Below, in pieces: positions 60,881 to 64,000 of a stretch of 64,000 nucleotides of DNA; the stretch's first letter is position 1, and the number at the start of each line of letters is the position of its first letter. The position numbers were made by a program, and so were the translations under genes. The stretch is taken from NCBI GenBank assembly GCA_028551475.1, contig CM052358.1:20238853-20302852 (forward strand), given 5' to 3'. The notes below the pieces were generated by a model. That model was not told the DNA's origin and searched no databases. It was given only the letters and a program-made list of their open reading frames with translations. Origin of the DNA: Casuarina equisetifolia. Lineage: Eukaryota > Streptophyta > Magnoliopsida > Fagales > Casuarinaceae.

Positions 60881-63800
60881 TGGCCTTCTATTGTTGTTGT
60901 TGTTTTTGTTATCATAAGTTGTGTGGCTTCTTTTTGTGTTTTAAGAAATGTAACTTGAAGTTGTTGTTGTTGTAAGTTGGGTAGCTTGAAGTCTTTGTCA
61001 GGAGAACAAGGATTTGTGGTGCAAAATTTAAGTGTATCTTTCATATTTTAGTAATGGGTACTCCTTAACTACCTATAACTAGTTCGTAAACGGGTGGCGT
61101 AGGTTTCAAGAATATTGGATTGAAGCACCTACAAAGTTTTGTTGTAAGAATTTTCTAATTTTATTTGTTGCAAACATGTAACTCGAGAAAGAAACTAAAA
61201 GAAAAATACTAAACCCAATTCAGTCCCCCTTTTTAGGTTAAATCCATATCTTACACCTTACTCAAAAGTAAGCTTTTACATTAGCATTATTTCATGAGTA
61301 TAAAGTAGCTTCATGGTTAAAGTATGAAAGGGTCAATTTGGTGATATTGTAACACTTTCAAGTAGCAGTACCTCCCACCTACTTGGTAACAAGTTAGAGA
61401 TTATGACTTTTAAAGACTAAATTACATTATTTGACTCAAAGGTACCTTGTAGTGCAATAGCTAGACATAGATACAATCTAGATTTGAAAAAGTATTGTGT
61501 TACCATTGTAATGAGAAATGGGTAAAAGGCCATAAATATAAGAGTAGATGTTTATTTTGAATGGTCAATGAGTAATACAATCATAAGTCCACATAGAAAC
61601 CAAAATGAGGATGTTTGAAGCCGATGTTACTTGTTTATGATTTTTGTTGGATTCTATAGTAATCTAAAAGGATGACTGAATTAGGTTTCTCAAAAATTCT
61701 TGTCTTTTTTGTTTTATCTATGTAAATCAATTTTATAGTAGCAAATAAATAACTCACACAAAACACAATCACACATAGACAAGTATTTTTGGAAGGTGGT
61801 TCAGCCTAAGCCACCTTAGCACCTACTCCACCCCATTCTAGCAACAACTTGCTAGAGTCACTCTCTAATCAATTAACTAATTGATTACAAGGGATAACTA
61901 ATCTCTTAAACTTGGTTACAAATTCTTACCTCAATATTACAATATTGGAACTAGACTTCTTACAAAATATACAAAATTCAATTTAAAAGCCTTTAACAAA
62001 TGCTACAAAGCTTTTACAAAATGAATTGGACAAAAGTCCCAAATTTGTTCAAGCCCTAGCACTTTTTACTTTTAGAAAATCAACTTAATAATAGTTTATA
62101 TTGAAGCATAAATTGATTCTCTAATAAGTAAGTAATGAGTTCAGAATATAGTCACCCAATAAGAACAAATTCATGAGTTGTATAAACTTGAATGAAGAGT
62201 ATAAGATGTTTGCTTTCTTTATGATTTTTGGCCAACTAAATAGTAGTGAGTATGATGTTCTCAAATAGCTTCAAAATAACTCACATTTCACCTTTAAATA
62301 GTCATTTTGACATCTCTGAGCAAGATCACATCTTCTTCCTATTAGGAGCTTTCTCTTTCCTTTTCTCCATCCAATTTTGAGTTGTTAAAAGTGAATGGAG
62401 ATGGGGTTGGCTTTTTGTCTTAATTCCATTCAAAACTATGCTCCAAAACACCATCATTTTGTCCAAATTTTAAGTTACTAATTTGGAGCTCTAAGGAGCC
62501 AAAAATGGGTTTCCAAGTCAGAATATGTGTTTCACTTGAATCCCCTTTAATCCTCTTCAATCTTGAAGTAATCCTTCATAGGTGTTTCACAAATTGATGG
62601 ATTAACTTTGTACTTACCAAAGCCCCATGATTTCAACTTTAGAAACTCTCTAATTTACTTCCAATTTCTCTTTTTACTAGTTAGGTCATGAGTTGTAAAC
62701 AACACATTAATCTTTTCAAATTAATCTTTTATAAGCAATGGTTTGTTGATTTTTCTTCATAGATTTGTTTTACTCTTTGTTAGTTTTCAATTGAATACTC
62801 TTTCACTATCATTTGAATTGTTTCTAGTGACCATTTTTAACTATAAGAGGCAGTGATGTTGAACAATGTTTCTGGGTTGCTTAGGTTCACGAGTCATGTT
62901 GGGTTAAGCACACACTCACGGGGCACTCACACAAGTAGGCTTCATAGGTTGCTTAATCTAAGTCGTGCACTTTTAATTGAGTCGTGGGTCATGAAAACTA
63001 GGTTACTTGCATGCCGAGCTTAAGTTGCTTGAGCCTAATTGTGTTTAGGCTCGTGTAGCTTTGGGCTTTGCTAATTCAAGCTTTTCCTACAAAATATTCC
63101 AGTATCATTTTTCTAATAAAATCCAATAAATAAAAAAATGATTTTAATTATCTTTTTCTTATCACTAAAATGTTAATACATTCTAATATCATTAAAACAT
63201 ATTCCAACAATTTTAGTGTCCAAAATTTAAAAGGATTGGAATTGTTATGACTTATGTAGATTCATATGATGAGGATACAATAAGTGTGGTAGGACTTGGT
63301 TTTAAAGATGAGTATTGTCTTCACATTGTAAGCGTGAGAATAAGCTTTTGACCTTATAAGACTTTTGTACTTAATGCCTTAAAGTTTTAGGATAAGCTCT
63401 TATACTTTAATATGATATCATAACAAGGATGGACATTTGCTTTGTAATCTCTTATGCCCTAATTTTGAGCTTATTTTCATGTGCAATACTTATGTTAGTA
63501 TATTGGGTAAAATGTGATGAGGTGAAACCAACTCCAACCACACCTATTGTTGAGACTTATGCCTTAAGGTTATAGAATGAGCTCTCACACTTTAGTTGTT
63601 AAATAGTAAGGCAAGAAAAAAAAAAGGAAGAAGCATGCACACAGGGTGAAACAAATTTAGACATCCTTTAATGTCTCACATTTAGTGTAGAATAGTTGTT
63701 CCTTATAAAAGCATTATGGTGAGTAATGTAACTAGTAGCTGAGTAGTGTAAATAAACTTGTAGTTGCTTGTTATGTTTGTGTATTTTGCATTAAGGATGA

Positions 63801-64000
63801 ATGCCATAATGCAATATTCTACTACCTAGGTCTTTATCATTTGTGATCTTTTTTGTCTAGTTATGATCAAGCCATTGCATATTGGTGCTAATCGAGTTAG
63901 GAAACAAGTTTATAATGTTACCACTAATGGAAAGGAATAGCCATACCCAGACTACTGTATGACTTTAATCCTAATTCTTCATGATATATGGATTAAGTTA
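60881..64000 (+). mobile_element. Copia-related repeat, third copy, running off the window
   Basis: 60881-61644 matches 45356-46060 (the AAACCCAATTCAGTCCCCC line near 61213 is a typical Copia LTR end). 63210-64000 matches 46065-47200 in parts, and 16800-17060. No coding sequence is left. It is split by a solo LTR at 61645. Confidence 0.6.
61645..63209 (-). mobile_element. Solo LTR of another family
   Basis: Perfect ATTTT target duplications (61640-61644 and 63210-63214) enclose a 1565-base unit with ends TGTTGGA and TCCAACA. No coding domain is seen. The unit is absent from the related sequence at 46.05 kb, which shows the empty site. A TATA-like CTATTTAAAGG on the minus strand near 62300 suggests minus orientation. 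Confidence 0.8.

Noticed and set aside
1..64000. CRISPR array, bacterial-type operon, tRNA or rRNA genes
   Set aside because: No regular short repeats with unique spacers, no bacterial gene layout and no RNA gene signatures were seen; all content fits plant nuclear DNA.

Overview
This is nuclear DNA from a flowering plant, most likely a woody eudicot; I cannot name the species. It is AT-rich, has GT-AG introns and carries dense nested LTR retrotransposons. Its real genes are a NAC transcription factor and plant-type short-chain dehydrogenases (SDR110C group, resembling secoisolariciresinol dehydrogenase).

Layout. At the left edge (2156-3016) lies the 3' coding part of a NAC factor with a C-terminal membrane anchor; its DNA-binding exons would be outside the window. 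From 13.9 to 57.4 kb runs a tandem array of six SDR copies, all on the + strand, called A to F here. Each copy consists of a promoter block, a tiny first exon (38 coding bases where intact), an intron of about 0.8 kb and one long second exon. A (14.6-16.1 kb), B (17.6-22.8), C (26.3-27.6) and D (29.9-38.2) are pseudogenes. E (38848-40462) and F (49035-57404) each encode an intact 268-residue enzyme. Extra promoter blocks without a gene lie at 24.2, 41.6 and 58.6 kb. Right after the stop codons of B, E and F the sequence turns into a relic of the NAC gene: its membrane-anchor codons, 3'UTR and about 1 kb of flank. The expanded unit is therefore an SDR coding region joined to a NAC 3' end.

Mobile DNA makes up much of the rest. 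There is a decayed minus-strand Copia at 9.6-12.6 kb and two duplicated LINE relics (12.6-13.7 and 27.7-29.1 kb). A non-coding LTR element (18573-22108) sits in exon 2 of B. A nearly complete Copia (30161-35547) sits in intron 1 of D. A chromodomain-bearing Gypsy (49220-55977) sits in intron 1 of F and itself holds a solo LTR. Related solo LTRs lie at 36.3 and 43.1 kb, another kind at 61.6 kb, and further Copia remains at 16.6, 45.4, 59.4 and 60.9 kb.

How it fits together. Shared lesions show that A and D were duplicated after they had already broken. B looks like a mosaic of E-type and F-type sequence. E keeps a standard short intron and a full promoter. F keeps its reading frame but has a 7.56-kb intron full of transposons and a promoter that lost an ACGT-core block. 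I found no bacterial-type system, CRISPR array or RNA gene. The most unusual feature is the SDR array carrying a NAC-derived 3' end.
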